Assembly (NCBI GenBank): GCA_964427955.1
Contig: CAYRWY010000007.1
Location: 1 to 48,272 of the forward strand
DNA: 48,272 nt
Direction of reading: 5' to 3'
DNA from: JACRBK01 sp964427955
GTDB lineage: Bacteria > Chloroflexota > Anaerolineae > Aggregatilineales > Aggregatilineaceae
Part shown: positions 15,673 through 22,815 of the stretch, in pieces
Position numbering within the stretch: position 1 is the first letter of the stretch
Layout of the letters: every line of letters starts with the position of its first letter
Position numbers and translations under genes: made by a program
The notes under the pieces: model-generated
The model's database searches: none
What the model saw: the letters and a program-made list of their open reading frames with translations, nothing else
What the model was told of the DNA's origin: nothing

Positions 15673-16118
15673 GCCGCACAGCGCTGTACCATACGACCGT
15701 CGCGTGGAAGGGTGAACATTGGGGGCACCTCGTGATGGGTAACGGCCCGGAGATGGATTTTTCTGCTCCACCCGATGCCCAGGGACATCCCGGCGTATTC
15801 ACACCCGAAGATGCCTTCGTTGCGGCAGCCAACACCTGCATTATGATGATGTTCATCTGGGCTGCCGAACGTTTTCGCCTCAACCTGTTGTCTTATGAAT
15901 GTCGCGCCGAAGGGACCAAGCTGATCGAGCTGGATCGAACCGAGATTTTCACGCATCTGCATTTCTGGCCGGTGATTCAGATCGCGGCTGGCAGCGAGAC
16001 CCCGGAGGTTGTGGAGGCCCGTACGCGCCGCGCCTTACAAGCCGCGCAGAAATACAGTCTGGTGGCGAACTCGGTGAAATCTGAGATTGTGATCGAACCG
16101 ACAATCGAAATCGCTTAG
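15669..16118 (+). CDS. OsmC-family protein lacking the second catalytic cysteine
   Basis: A 149-aa OsmC/Ohr fold protein. The helix carrying the first Cys is clear (FTPEDAFVAAANTCIMMMF, Cys57). The usual second cysteine segment (HxxCPV-like) reads QKYSLVANSVKSEI, without Cys. Two-cysteine OsmC/Ohr proteins reduce organic peroxides, and the missing Cys argues against standard peroxidase turnover. It may instead bind or transfer a thiol, persulfide or thiolated intermediate. It overlaps the upstream DGC gene by 4 nt and is followed after 9 nt by the maturase. Confidence 0.8.
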   Translation: MSRTALYHTTVAWKGEHWGHLVMGNGPEMDFSAPPDAQGHPGVFTPEDAFVAAANTCIMMMFIWAAERFRLNLLSYECRAEGTKLIELDRTEIFTHLHFWPVIQIAAGSETPEVVEARTRRALQAAQKYSLVANSVKSEIVIEPTIEIA

Positions 16119-16127
16119 GAGGGTCGA

Positions 16128-17360
16128 TTGCAGGGATATGTAGACGAAGAAGGGCGGTTGGTTTTCCACCCTGATGCCGCCGCCCAACTGGGCTTGCAGG
16201 CTGGCGCGAAGGTCCTTATTGATCAGGAAGATGGCCATCTGCATGTGCATTGGCCGGTCACACACCTGGCAAAAGTCTATATTGAACCGACCAGCCAGTG
16301 CAATATGGCGTGCCGGACCTGCATTCGCAGCGCCTGGGACGAACCCCTGGGGCAAATGACCGCCACAACCTTCGCCCGTATCATGGACAGCATCCCCTCG
16401 TTTCCCACGCGTCCTACGTTCTTTTTCGGCGGATTTGGTGAACCGTTATCCCATCCGGCGATTGTCGATATGGTCGCCCAGGCGCGACAGGCCGGAACCC
16501 GCGTGGAGCTTATTACCAACGGTACACTGCTCACGGAAGAACTTGCGCGCAAGTTAATCGCCGCCCGGTTGGATGTCCTGTGGGTTTCCCTGGATGGCGC
16601 TACACCGGAAAGTTACGCCGATGTACGCCTGGGGGCAGCACTGCCGGAGGTATTGGCGAACATCGCACGCCTGCGTGATATTCGGCCTCCATCCCCCAAC
16701 CCCAAACCGGCGATTGGGATCGTATTCGTGGCCGTCAAACGTAATATCGCCCAACTGCCCGCCGTTCTGGAGCTTGGTAGAGAACTGGGGGCAGCGCGCT
16801 TTTTGGTGAGCAACATTTTGCCTCACACGCCGGAGATGCGCGATGAGGTGCTCTATGCGCGTGCGATCAGCAACAACGATGAACCGTCTTCGCGGCTGCC
16901 CCACCTGCGGCTGCCTCGTATGAATGTTGAAGACATCTCGGATGAGACGTTGTATCAGGAATTGTGCGGCCATTGGTATACCGAGTTTGTCGGCACCCAG
17001 CAAAACAGCCCACGAGGTTACTGCCCCTTTATCGAAGCAGGGGCGACCGCGATTGCTTGGGATGGTAGTGTCAGCCCCTGCCTGGCACTGCTTCACAGCG
17101 GCACTGAGTACTTGAATGGGATCGAACGCTTCTCGCGGCGTTATGAGGTGGGCAATGTCAATAAGAATTCCTTTGACGAAATCTGGAACGCCCCAGACTA
17201 TGTTGCTTTTCGAGAAAAAGTCCAAGCCTTCGAGTTTGCGCCCTGTGCTCTGTGTGATGGGTGCGCGCAGTCGGAAAACAACGAAGAAGATTGTTATGGT
17301 AATTCGTTTCCAACCTGTGGAGGTTGTCTATGGGCACAGGGCATGATCCAGTGTCCATAG
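16128..17360 (+). CDS. Radical SAM protein, tungsten-cofactor oxidoreductase maturase type
   Basis: A 410-aa radical SAM enzyme. The cluster motif is CNMACRTC (Cys58, 62, 65) in IEPTSQCNMACRTCIRSAWD, a context I recognise from the AOR-associated maturase family (TIGR04317). GGFGEPLSHP follows. A SPASM-type C-terminus has many Cys (GYCPF, SPCLALL, CALCDGC, CGGC). Residues 1-42 look like an AbrB/SpoVT-like hairpin (DEEGRLVFHPDAAAQLGL, GAKVLID). The start is TTG 16128 because AGGAGG lies 5 nt upstream. The likely target is the AOR encoded at 27622-29448 on the other strand. The exact chemistry of this family is not established. Confidence 0.85.
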   Translation: MQGYVDEEGRLVFHPDAAAQLGLQAGAKVLIDQEDGHLHVHWPVTHLAKVYIEPTSQCNMACRTCIRSAWDEPLGQMTATTFARIMDSIPSFPTRPTFFFGGFGEPLSHPAIVDMVAQARQAGTRVELITNGTLLTEELARKLIAARLDVLWVSLDGATPESYADVRLGAALPEVLANIARLRDIRPPSPNPKPAIGIVFVAVKRNIAQLPAVLELGRELGAARFLVSNILPHTPEMRDEVLYARAISNNDEPSSRLPHLRLPRMNVEDISDETLYQELCGHWYTEFVGTQQNSPRGYCPFIEAGATAIAWDGSVSPCLALLHSGTEYLNGIERFSRRYEVGNVNKNSFDEIWNAPDYVAFREKVQAFEFAPCALCDGCAQSENNEEDCYGNSFPTCGGCLWAQGMIQCP

Positions 17361-17403
17361 TAAATCCGAATGTACTTCGAATTTTCACGCTGAGGAGGTC
17401 TGC

Positions 17404-17655
17404 ATGTTGAACATCAAAGTCCTTGGTCCTGGCTGCGCTAACTGTGGCAAAGTGGAAACCATCGCTCGACAGGCCGTAGTCAGTCTGGGTGTAGAGGCAC
17501 AAGTGGTAAAAGTTACCAACCGCGCTGAATTCGCCCAATATGGTCTCCTGGCGACACCGGGCCTGGTGATCAATGAGAAGCTGGTCTGCGGGGGGCGTAT
17601 TCCCGAAGAGTCTGAAGTGATTACCTGGCTGGCTGATGCGCTGGAAGCGTCTTAG
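17404..17655 (+). CDS. Second small CxxC thioredoxin-fold protein
   Basis: An 83-aa thioredoxin-fold protein with active site LGPGCANCGK (Cys11, Cys14) and cis-proline segment YGLLATPGLVINEKLV. It is clearly paralogous to the protein at 12818-13072, with the same Cys spacing, length and GGRIPEE/SAGRIPK ending. GAGGAGG precedes the ATG. It may be the disulfide reductant of the maturation module. Confidence 0.85.
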   Translation: MLNIKVLGPGCANCGKVETIARQAVVSLGVEAQVVKVTNRAEFAQYGLLATPGLVINEKLVCGGRIPEESEVITWLADALEAS

Positions 17656-17670
17656 GTCAGGAGCAGCGCG

Positions 17671-18489
17671 ATGGACCTATGGCGTAATAAACAAATCGCC
17701 GTGCTTGGCGCAGGGAATATCGGTCGTATTCTACTCAAACATCTGACAGAGGCCGGGATTCCGGCAAGCCAACTCGTCGTCTGTGACTCTGAAGTTGCCC
17801 ACAGCCAGGCCGCAGCGGCTGAATTCGGCGTGCGCGTCGCCATGTTGACGGACGATGCAGTGTGCCATGCCGATGTGCTGCTGCTCGCTGTATCTCCCAA
17901 AAGTGTCATCGGCGTACTGCGGACTCTTGCACCGCATCTGCGACCGGGGCAAATTGTAGTTTCCTTTGCTGCCGCCAACCCCTTGGAAGGGTTAGAAGCC
18001 ATCGTGCCTGCGGGGGTTGCAGTTATCCGTGTGATGCCCAATGCGCCCTCGCTGGTTAAGCAAGGGATGAATCCGGTGGCGTATGGCGTTCAGGTAACGC
18101 CAGAAGCGCGAACGCTGGTCGAGGCTTTGCTGGCGCTGCTGGGCGAAACGGTGGTTGTCCGCGATGACCAGATGACCTGGTGTGTCGGGCTAACTGGGGC
18201 TGCCATGCGTTCTCTGCTGCCTGTCCTGGAAGGTATGATACGAGCCGGAATGGACGCCGGACTGCCGGAAAGTGAGGCTCGACGGGTTGCGGCTCAGGTG
18301 ATGTTGGGGACAGCCGCCTTGGCCCTGCAAACAGAGTTGACTGTGGATGAGATCAAGGCGCTAACCCCGATGCAGACGGTTGATGAAACGGCTGTCGCAC
18401 AGTTGTTTTATGACGCAGCACATGGTGCAAAAGAAAAAGTAGATGGGATGCAGCTCAAAATCCAGGAGGTACACCCGCAGAGTTCATAG
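17671..18489 (+). CDS. Divergent pyrroline-5-carboxylate reductase-like dehydrogenase
   Basis: This 272-aa protein has a Rossmann N-terminus (IAVLGAGNIGRILLKHL) and the ProC-like VIRVMPNAPSLVKQG segment. The C-terminal dimer domain is all-helical as in ProC. Two ProC signatures are altered: the GSGPAY helix start reads LTGAAMRSLL, and the SPGGTT loop reads LTPMQTVDE. Those residues contact the substrate in ProC, so I doubt it makes proline. It lies 15 nt after the thioredoxin-like gene within the maturation operon. An NAD(P)-dependent role in that pathway is inference. Confidence 0.75.
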   Translation: MDLWRNKQIAVLGAGNIGRILLKHLTEAGIPASQLVVCDSEVAHSQAAAAEFGVRVAMLTDDAVCHADVLLLAVSPKSVIGVLRTLAPHLRPGQIVVSFAAANPLEGLEAIVPAGVAVIRVMPNAPSLVKQGMNPVAYGVQVTPEARTLVEALLALLGETVVVRDDQMTWCVGLTGAAMRSLLPVLEGMIRAGMDAGLPESEARRVAAQVMLGTAALALQTELTVDEIKALTPMQTVDETAVAQLFYDAAHGAKEKVDGMQLKIQEVHPQSS

Positions 18490-18637
18490 ACCTCCGCATC
18501 GAGCATAGGGCCTGGCGATTAAACCCCATGATGTCACAAATCGGCGGGGTGCGATCTGGCACGTCAGAGGGATCTTCGCCAGTCCTATGTCATCTCAACA
18601 GTGGGTTTTCCTTGCGTAGTGAGAGGGAGGAGTAACG

Positions 18638-19174
18638 ATGCTCGTCGAAAACTACGATCTTGAAGTTTTCACCCCACCGTGCGAACCCGGCGCTGAGCGG
18701 TTTGCGGCACGTGCCCGGTTGACCGTCGATATATCCGAAGTTCTGCCTTACCTCAATGCTACTTTGCGCGGTGCGGTCTACAGCCCGGCTTCACAGTCTC
18801 TCACGTGGAAAAAAGGCGGGCATAACGTCGCTTTTCATGCTTACGAGGTTGCTACCAGCAATGTGGAAGACCGCGACGCGGCCCTCAAAGAACTGGAGGG
18901 CCTGATCGCCCTCGTCAACCGGACGTGGGAACGTCGGGACGAGATCACACCCGATCACGAAACTCACCAGCGCCCTACACCCATGGCGGTCTTCAAACTG
19001 CTGCCGCAGACGAACTGCCAGCGGTGCGGTCAGCCGACCTGCTTCACTTTCGCCTTGAAATTGGCGGCGTCCCAGGTGCAGTTGGCTGACTGTCCCCCTC
19101 TGTTGGCGCCCGAATACGCTGATAGACGGGCAGCATTGCAGGCAATCATTATTGATGCGCCGACGATCAAGTAA
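18638..19174 (+). CDS. Fe-S protein with CdhD/RnfB-type Cys domain
   Basis: A 178-aa protein. The C-terminal part matches the FeS domain PF04060 seen in corrinoid Fe-S proteins and RnfB: KLLPQTNCQRCGQPTC with Cys127, 130 and 135, then DCPPL with Cys152. The N-terminal 115 residues (LEVFTPPCEPGAERFAARAR; LRGAVYSPASQSLTW) form a domain I do not recognise. GGGAGGAGTAACG precedes the ATG. A 148-nt gap separates it from the ProC-like gene, so it could have its own promoter. A role in electron delivery fits the context. Confidence 0.8.
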   Translation: MLVENYDLEVFTPPCEPGAERFAARARLTVDISEVLPYLNATLRGAVYSPASQSLTWKKGGHNVAFHAYEVATSNVEDRDAALKELEGLIALVNRTWERRDEITPDHETHQRPTPMAVFKLLPQTNCQRCGQPTCFTFALKLAASQVQLADCPPLLAPEYADRRAALQAIIIDAPTIK

Positions 19175-19189
19175 GGAAAACGAATCATC

Positions 19190-19384
19190 ATGGACGATCC
19201 GAAAAAGAAAACTGAGCCTGGCGAGATACCGCCCGCTGCCAGGACCTGTTTGCTGACCTGCCTCCCGAACTACGCCCCAGGCAAGCTCCCAACATAGGGA
19301 CCCTGCGCCAGGTGGTTTGTCCGGGATGTGTGTATGGATTGTGAGAAGAAAGGCAAAAAGGTCACTGGCGACACAGGAGCATAG
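19190..19384 (+). pseudogene. Possible frameshifted small Cys-motif protein
   Basis: ATG 19190 opens a 35-codon frame (MDDPKKKTEPGEIPPAAR...). If the frame is shifted after PPAA, the text continues as DLFADLPPELRPRQAPNIG and VVCPGC. A second shift gives VCMDCEKKGKKVTGDTGA and a stop at 19384. The composition of the joined text looks protein-like, with two CxxC pairs, so this may be a decayed or mis-sequenced zinc-ribbon-like gene. The two CxxC pairs are unusually close together. Chance cannot be excluded. Confidence 0.3.
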
Positions 19385-19387
19385 GCG

Positions 19388-19534
19388 ATGAAAAAAGCGG
19401 TCAATCTTGTTCTGGAAGACTCAGACATCATCGAGTTGATGCGTATCCTGATGGATGAGGACGCGGAAGCCGCGTTGAGTTTTCTCAAGCAGCATCTGAA
19501 GGGCAAGCTGCATGAAACTCTAGAGGGTGGTTGA
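19388..19534 (+). CDS. Small conserved-looking acidic/helical protein
   Basis: A 48-aa frame that begins MKKAVNLVLEDSDIIELMRI and is followed by a charged helix (DEDAEAALSFLKQHLKGKLH). GGAG lies 7 nt before ATG 19388. It is likely one or two amphipathic helices. I recognise no family. It is the last frame of the plus-strand operon, and its coding character (ribosome site, helical periodicity) supports a real gene. Confidence 0.55.
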   Translation: MKKAVNLVLEDSDIIELMRILMDEDAEAALSFLKQHLKGKLHETLEGG

Positions 19535-19717
19535 AAAGTCATGATTCAGGTGCCTGGGGCAGGCATCACAGCAGTGCCGGGTCATCTCTTTAGGTCATGA
19601 GGGGACGCCCAGCAACTGTGTGACATATCCGTTCTCACCTCCGTTTTAGGTGGAACCTGGCAATTCTGGCCAGAAAACACGAGCATTTTTCGCACCTTCC
19701 AGAGACATCACATAGGG

Positions 19718-20149
19718 TCAGACGGCGTTATAGACCAGTACCGTTATCAAACCGTATACCAGATGTCCAAACCACAGAATCACCCCGATGGTCTGCTGTG
19801 ACGCCACTTCGGTATCAGAGGGCCGCGGATGTATTCGACCCAGGATGAGCATCACGAGTAGAGAAAAGCAGCCGAGTACTGCACCAAAGATCAACCCCCA
19901 TAGCCATGTGGCGCTACCGATGTTGTTGTGCCATAGAAAGGCGCTGATGATGGCGAGTATTGATCCATTGAAGGATAGGATGGCCAGCCCGATCAAACGC
20001 GCGAAGTTTGGATTGGCCGTGAACATCAACCCCACATAGCCCACCAGGTCCAATTTGAATAGTCCTGTCCGGGTTGGACTGGCCAGAATAAACGCCACCA
20101 TGGCTATCGTACCGAGTATCCCGGCAATTATTGCCCCAGCAACATTCAT
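19718..20149 (-). CDS. Small integral membrane protein, unknown function
   Basis: A 143-aa protein with four hydrophobic segments: AGAIIAGILGTIAMVAFILA, a segment around IGLAILSFNGSILAIISAFL, WGLIFGAVLGCFSLLVMLIL, and IGVILWFGHLVYGLITVLV. ATG 20149 has AAAGGAG about 8 nt upstream; an ATG 6 codons earlier is less well placed. It resembles small DUF-type four-helix membrane proteins, but I cannot name a family. It is isolated, convergent with the maturation operon and upstream of the IS remnant. Confidence 0.7.
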   Translation of the reverse strand: MNVAGAIIAGILGTIAMVAFILASPTRTGLFKLDLVGYVGLMFTANPNFARLIGLAILSFNGSILAIISAFLWHNNIGSATWLWGLIFGAVLGCFSLLVMLILGRIHPRPSDTEVASQQTIGVILWFGHLVYGLITVLVYNAV

Positions 20150-20364
20150 CAGTCTCACTCCTTTCACGCTTATCTGGTTCTAGCTGTTGGGATAGATCAA
20201 GCCCAGAACCCAAGAAGTGTTCCTCATGACAGAATAATACTACCGATTGAAGATGAGGGAGAATAAGCTCACCGGGTATGCCACTTCGATTGAGGAGCGT
20301 ACCCGCCGAAAGAAACTGAGGCGATGGTGTATCTGCCTCCGGTGAGGGAGTCGCCTCTCCACCT

Positions 20365-20745
20365 TGTGGTTTTGGAACCTCTGGCCGAATTACACACCTA
20401 GGCGCGCACTGGCGTGCCTGTTATGAGGTGACGCGTTGAGCATCCTGTGTGTTCGCTCAGATGAACCGCAGCCCGGCCTTATATTGCGGAGTGGTAGATC
20501 ATATTCGAGAGTCATGTCCAGCGCGTCCAGCCGCGCACCATGCGGGTGTACGCATCCAAGATCACCGCCAGGTAGATAAAGCGCCAGTGGGCCGAAGGTA
20601 GGTGATGTCGGCCACCCAAACGTGTTTCGGATACTGGGGCTTCTTTGAATTCCGCGCTGTACTCGCGGCGTGTTTTGCTCATCGTTTTTTCCTTTCACAA
20701 CCTCTACCATGCTCCCTTCCGGTTGTGTCCAGAAATCCGACCACA
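20365..20745 (-). mobile_element. Internally deleted IS3-family element remnant
   Basis: About 380 bp bounded by similar ends that start TGTGGT: on the plus strand at 20365 (TGTGGTTTTGGAACCTCTGG) and, inverted, at 20745 (TGTGGTCGGATTTCTGG on the minus strand). Inside lies an OrfA start fused to a late OrfB fragment, with most of both genes lost. The ends match only partly, so the boundaries are approximate. Such deletion derivatives cannot move without a helper. Confidence 0.6.
20395..20682 (-). pseudogene. Fused OrfA/OrfB fragments of an IS3-type transposase
   Basis: ATG 20682, preceded by AAAGGA, opens MSKTRREYSAEFKEA, the N-terminus of an IS3 OrfA helix-turn-helix protein. After about 15 codons the text switches frame to QYPKHVWVADITYLRP. 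With small shifts it continues FIYLAVILDAYTRMVRGW and ALDMTLEYD, the DDE integrase core of OrfB. A large internal deletion and several frameshifts separate these parts. Confidence 0.65.
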
Positions 20746-20767
20746 TCACAGAGCATTCCCCACAGCG

Positions 20768-21850
20768 CTAACGGTCCGTACAGGAGCAGCAGGGATCAAG
20801 GGACGCCTGGATCAAGGGTAAGTCGGCCAACTGTTCGCCGATCGACATCGCCTCCACGGCGGGGATATTGACGTAGGAGGGGGTTCGTATCTTGACCCGC
20901 GCCGGATGATCGGTCCCATCGGCCTGGAGATAATACAGCAGCTCGCCGCGGGGCGCTTCGGTGCGCACGGTGACTTCCCCTGGGGGCACGACGGTGAACG
21001 GACCACCGGGCGCGCATAACGGACCCGACGGCAGGGCTTGCAGTGCTTGCTCGATCAGGCGAACGCTTTCCAGCATTTCGAGGGCGCGGACCATCACCCG
21101 CGCGAACACGTCGCCACCGTGCTCGATCACCGGCTTGAATCCCAGCTCTGCATAGGCCAGGTACGGCTGTTCGCTGCGGATGTCGGTATTCAGACCAGAG
21201 GCGCGCGCAAAGGGACCAACCACGCCATACAACTGCGCGTCCTCTTTACTCAGGTTTCCTACGCCGACCATGCGCGCGCGAACCGTGGGGTTGTGGGCGA
21301 AGACGGGCAGTACGACCTGCTCCAGCTTGAGATGAATCTCGCGCATAGCGGACCGCAAGCCGTCCGGGTCGGTGAGATCGCTATTCACCCCGCCGATGCA
21401 GTTCATGGCGTAGTGCACCCGGTTGCCTGAGATCGCCTCCAAGACATCCATGACGCGTTCACGGAGCGAGAAGATCTCCATGAACATCGTCTGGAACCCA
21501 ATATCTTCGGCGCCGATGCCCGCCCACAACAAGTGCGAATGCAGGCGCTCCAGTTCGGAAATGATGAGGCGGATATACTGGGCACGGGCCGGGACTTCGA
21601 TCCCCAGCAGGGACTCTGCCGCCATCGCAAAGGTCATGGTATGCACGCCGGAACAGATGCCACAGACGCGCTCGACCAGTACCAGGTCTTGAATGTAATT
21701 ACGCCGCTGAGCCAGCAGCTCAATGGATCGGAAGCTGAAACCGATGTCAACGGATATCCCCCGGATCACTTCACCCTGGCAGGTGACACTGATCTTGTAG
21801 GGTTCTTCCATCGAAGGATGGTAGGGTCCAATGGGAATCGTATAAGGCAT
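20768..21850 (-). CDS. Group 4 [NiFe] hydrogenase large subunit (NuoD/EchE/HycE-like)
   Basis: This 360-aa catalytic subunit reduces protons at a NiFe centre at the membrane. Both Cys pairs that hold NiFe are present: RVCGICSGVH (Cys63, Cys66) and DPCCSCTDR at the very end (Cys354, Cys357). Complex I NuoD lacks these, so this is a hydrogenase. The chain stops exactly after TDR, with no C-terminal extension for a maturation protease to remove. ATG 21850 has AAAGGAA upstream; earlier in-frame starts lie inside the NuoC-like gene. It is the last gene of the operon, and an IS3 remnant begins 22 bp after its stop. No hyp maturation genes are in view. Confidence 0.9.
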   Translation of the reverse strand: MPYTIPIGPYHPSMEEPYKISVTCQGEVIRGISVDIGFSFRSIELLAQRRNYIQDLVLVERVCGICSGVHTMTFAMAAESLLGIEVPARAQYIRLIISELERLHSHLLWAGIGAEDIGFQTMFMEIFSLRERVMDVLEAISGNRVHYAMNCIGGVNSDLTDPDGLRSAMREIHLKLEQVVLPVFAHNPTVRARMVGVGNLSKEDAQLYGVVGPFARASGLNTDIRSEQPYLAYAELGFKPVIEHGGDVFARVMVRALEMLESVRLIEQALQALPSGPLCAPGGPFTVVPPGEVTVRTEAPRGELLYYLQADGTDHPARVKIRTPSYVNIPAVEAMSIGEQLADLPLIQASLDPCCSCTDR

Positions 21851-21869
21851 GACAGCTATTCCTTTGTGA

Positions 21870-22277
21870 TCACTGGCCGTCTTCGCGGAAGAACCCGGCG
21901 GCAAGCTGCGGCGGACGCAGCAGGCGCGTGGGATTCGGATGGCCCGTGAAGGTGACGCCATACAAGTCACTGATTTCACGCTCGATCCAGGCAGCAGCGC
22001 GGGTGATGGGCGTGATGGAGGCGATTTCATTCTGGCGCGTGCAGGCTTTGACGTTCAACAAGCCGCCTGCCACAGCATAATGGTAGATCACCTGGGTTTC
22101 GCCATGAGCAGCAGCGATCCCGGTCATGGTGCTCAAACGGATTTCCGCTTCCTGCATGAGGCGCGCCAGGGCCTGCACGTCGATCTGAGGGGCATCCATC
22201 CACCACTGTCCTCGCACGTCGATCAGGGGCGTCGCCCCGGGGAGGGCTTCTACGCGGCTTTTCCACTCATCGCTCAT
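21870..22277 (-). CDS. Hydrogenase 30-kDa-type subunit (NuoC/EchD-like)
   Basis: A 135-aa NuoC-type protein with the family signature EREISDLYGVTFTGHPNP near residues 100-117, followed by TRLLRPP. It supports assembly of the hydrophilic arm between the small and large subunits. ATG 22277 was chosen because the upstream in-frame residues fall in the ferredoxin gene; the start overlaps that gene by 11 nt. It is shorter than complex I NuoC (about 180-200 aa), like EchD. Confidence 0.85.
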   Translation of the reverse strand: MSDEWKSRVEALPGATPLIDVRGQWWMDAPQIDVQALARLMQEAEIRLSTMTGIAAAHGETQVIYHYAVAGGLLNVKACTRQNEIASITPITRAAAWIEREISDLYGVTFTGHPNPTRLLRPPQLAAGFFREDGQ

Positions 22278-22797
22278 GGACTTCTTTTTCTCCCAGGTAA
22301 CTGCGCTTGACGGTTTCACCTGCCGCACGTTTGCGGCAGCTATCACACCAGTGGACGTGTTCGGCCACCGCGGATTGCAGCGGGGCGCTCATCAGCCGGT
22401 CCAGGGCGGCCAGGGGTAAGGGGATGATCGGCTTGCCGCATTGGGCGCACGCCTGGTACTTCACCTGATGGGCCGTAATTTGCTCCTCCCGGTGGGCGGC
22501 CAGCGGGACCGGCTGCGCGTCAAACGACAGGGCATGAGTCGGGCAGAACGTCACACAGCGCCCGCAAAAGGTGCAGCGCCCGGTATCATACTGCCAGGTG
22601 ACGGCTACTCCGGCGTGATCCTCCAACGCGATAGCCGAAGGCGAGCAAACATAGGCGCAGGTGGCACAACCTACACAGAGCGACACATCATGGACCACGG
22701 CGCCGCGATACCGCTCCGGCAGCAGCACCCGGTCACCCGGAGGATGGGTCAGCGCCTTACTGCGGGCATTATGCAGCAGCGTTTTGAGGATGCTCAT
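22267..22797 (-). CDS. Hydrogenase ferredoxin-like subunit (NuoI/EchF/HycF-like) with extra C-terminal CxxC pairs
   Basis: A 176-aa protein (177 from the alternative ATG at 22800). Two [4Fe-4S] motifs, CVGCATCAYVC and CTFCGRCVTFC, would carry electrons toward the small subunit. Beyond them is an extension with CAQCGK and CDSCRKR, which resembles a zinc ribbon and is not part of NuoI. It could dock the AOR ferredoxin subunit, but that is inference. The gene lies 15 nt after the NuoH-like gene and overlaps the NuoC-like gene. Confidence 0.87.
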   Translation of the reverse strand: MSILKTLLHNARSKALTHPPGDRVLLPERYRGAVVHDVSLCVGCATCAYVCSPSAIALEDHAGVAVTWQYDTGRCTFCGRCVTFCPTHALSFDAQPVPLAAHREEQITAHQVKYQACAQCGKPIIPLPLAALDRLMSAPLQSAVAEHVHWCDSCRKRAAGETVKRSYLGEKEVHER

Positions 22798-22815
22798 CAT
22801 CTTCTCTTTTCACTT

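Noticed and set aside
19270..19542. 90-codon minus frame
   Set aside because: Antisense to a better supported small ORF at 19388-19534.
20390..20749. Intact 119-aa protein on the minus strand
   Set aside because: The frame is a chance path through decayed IS3 OrfA and OrfB fragments.
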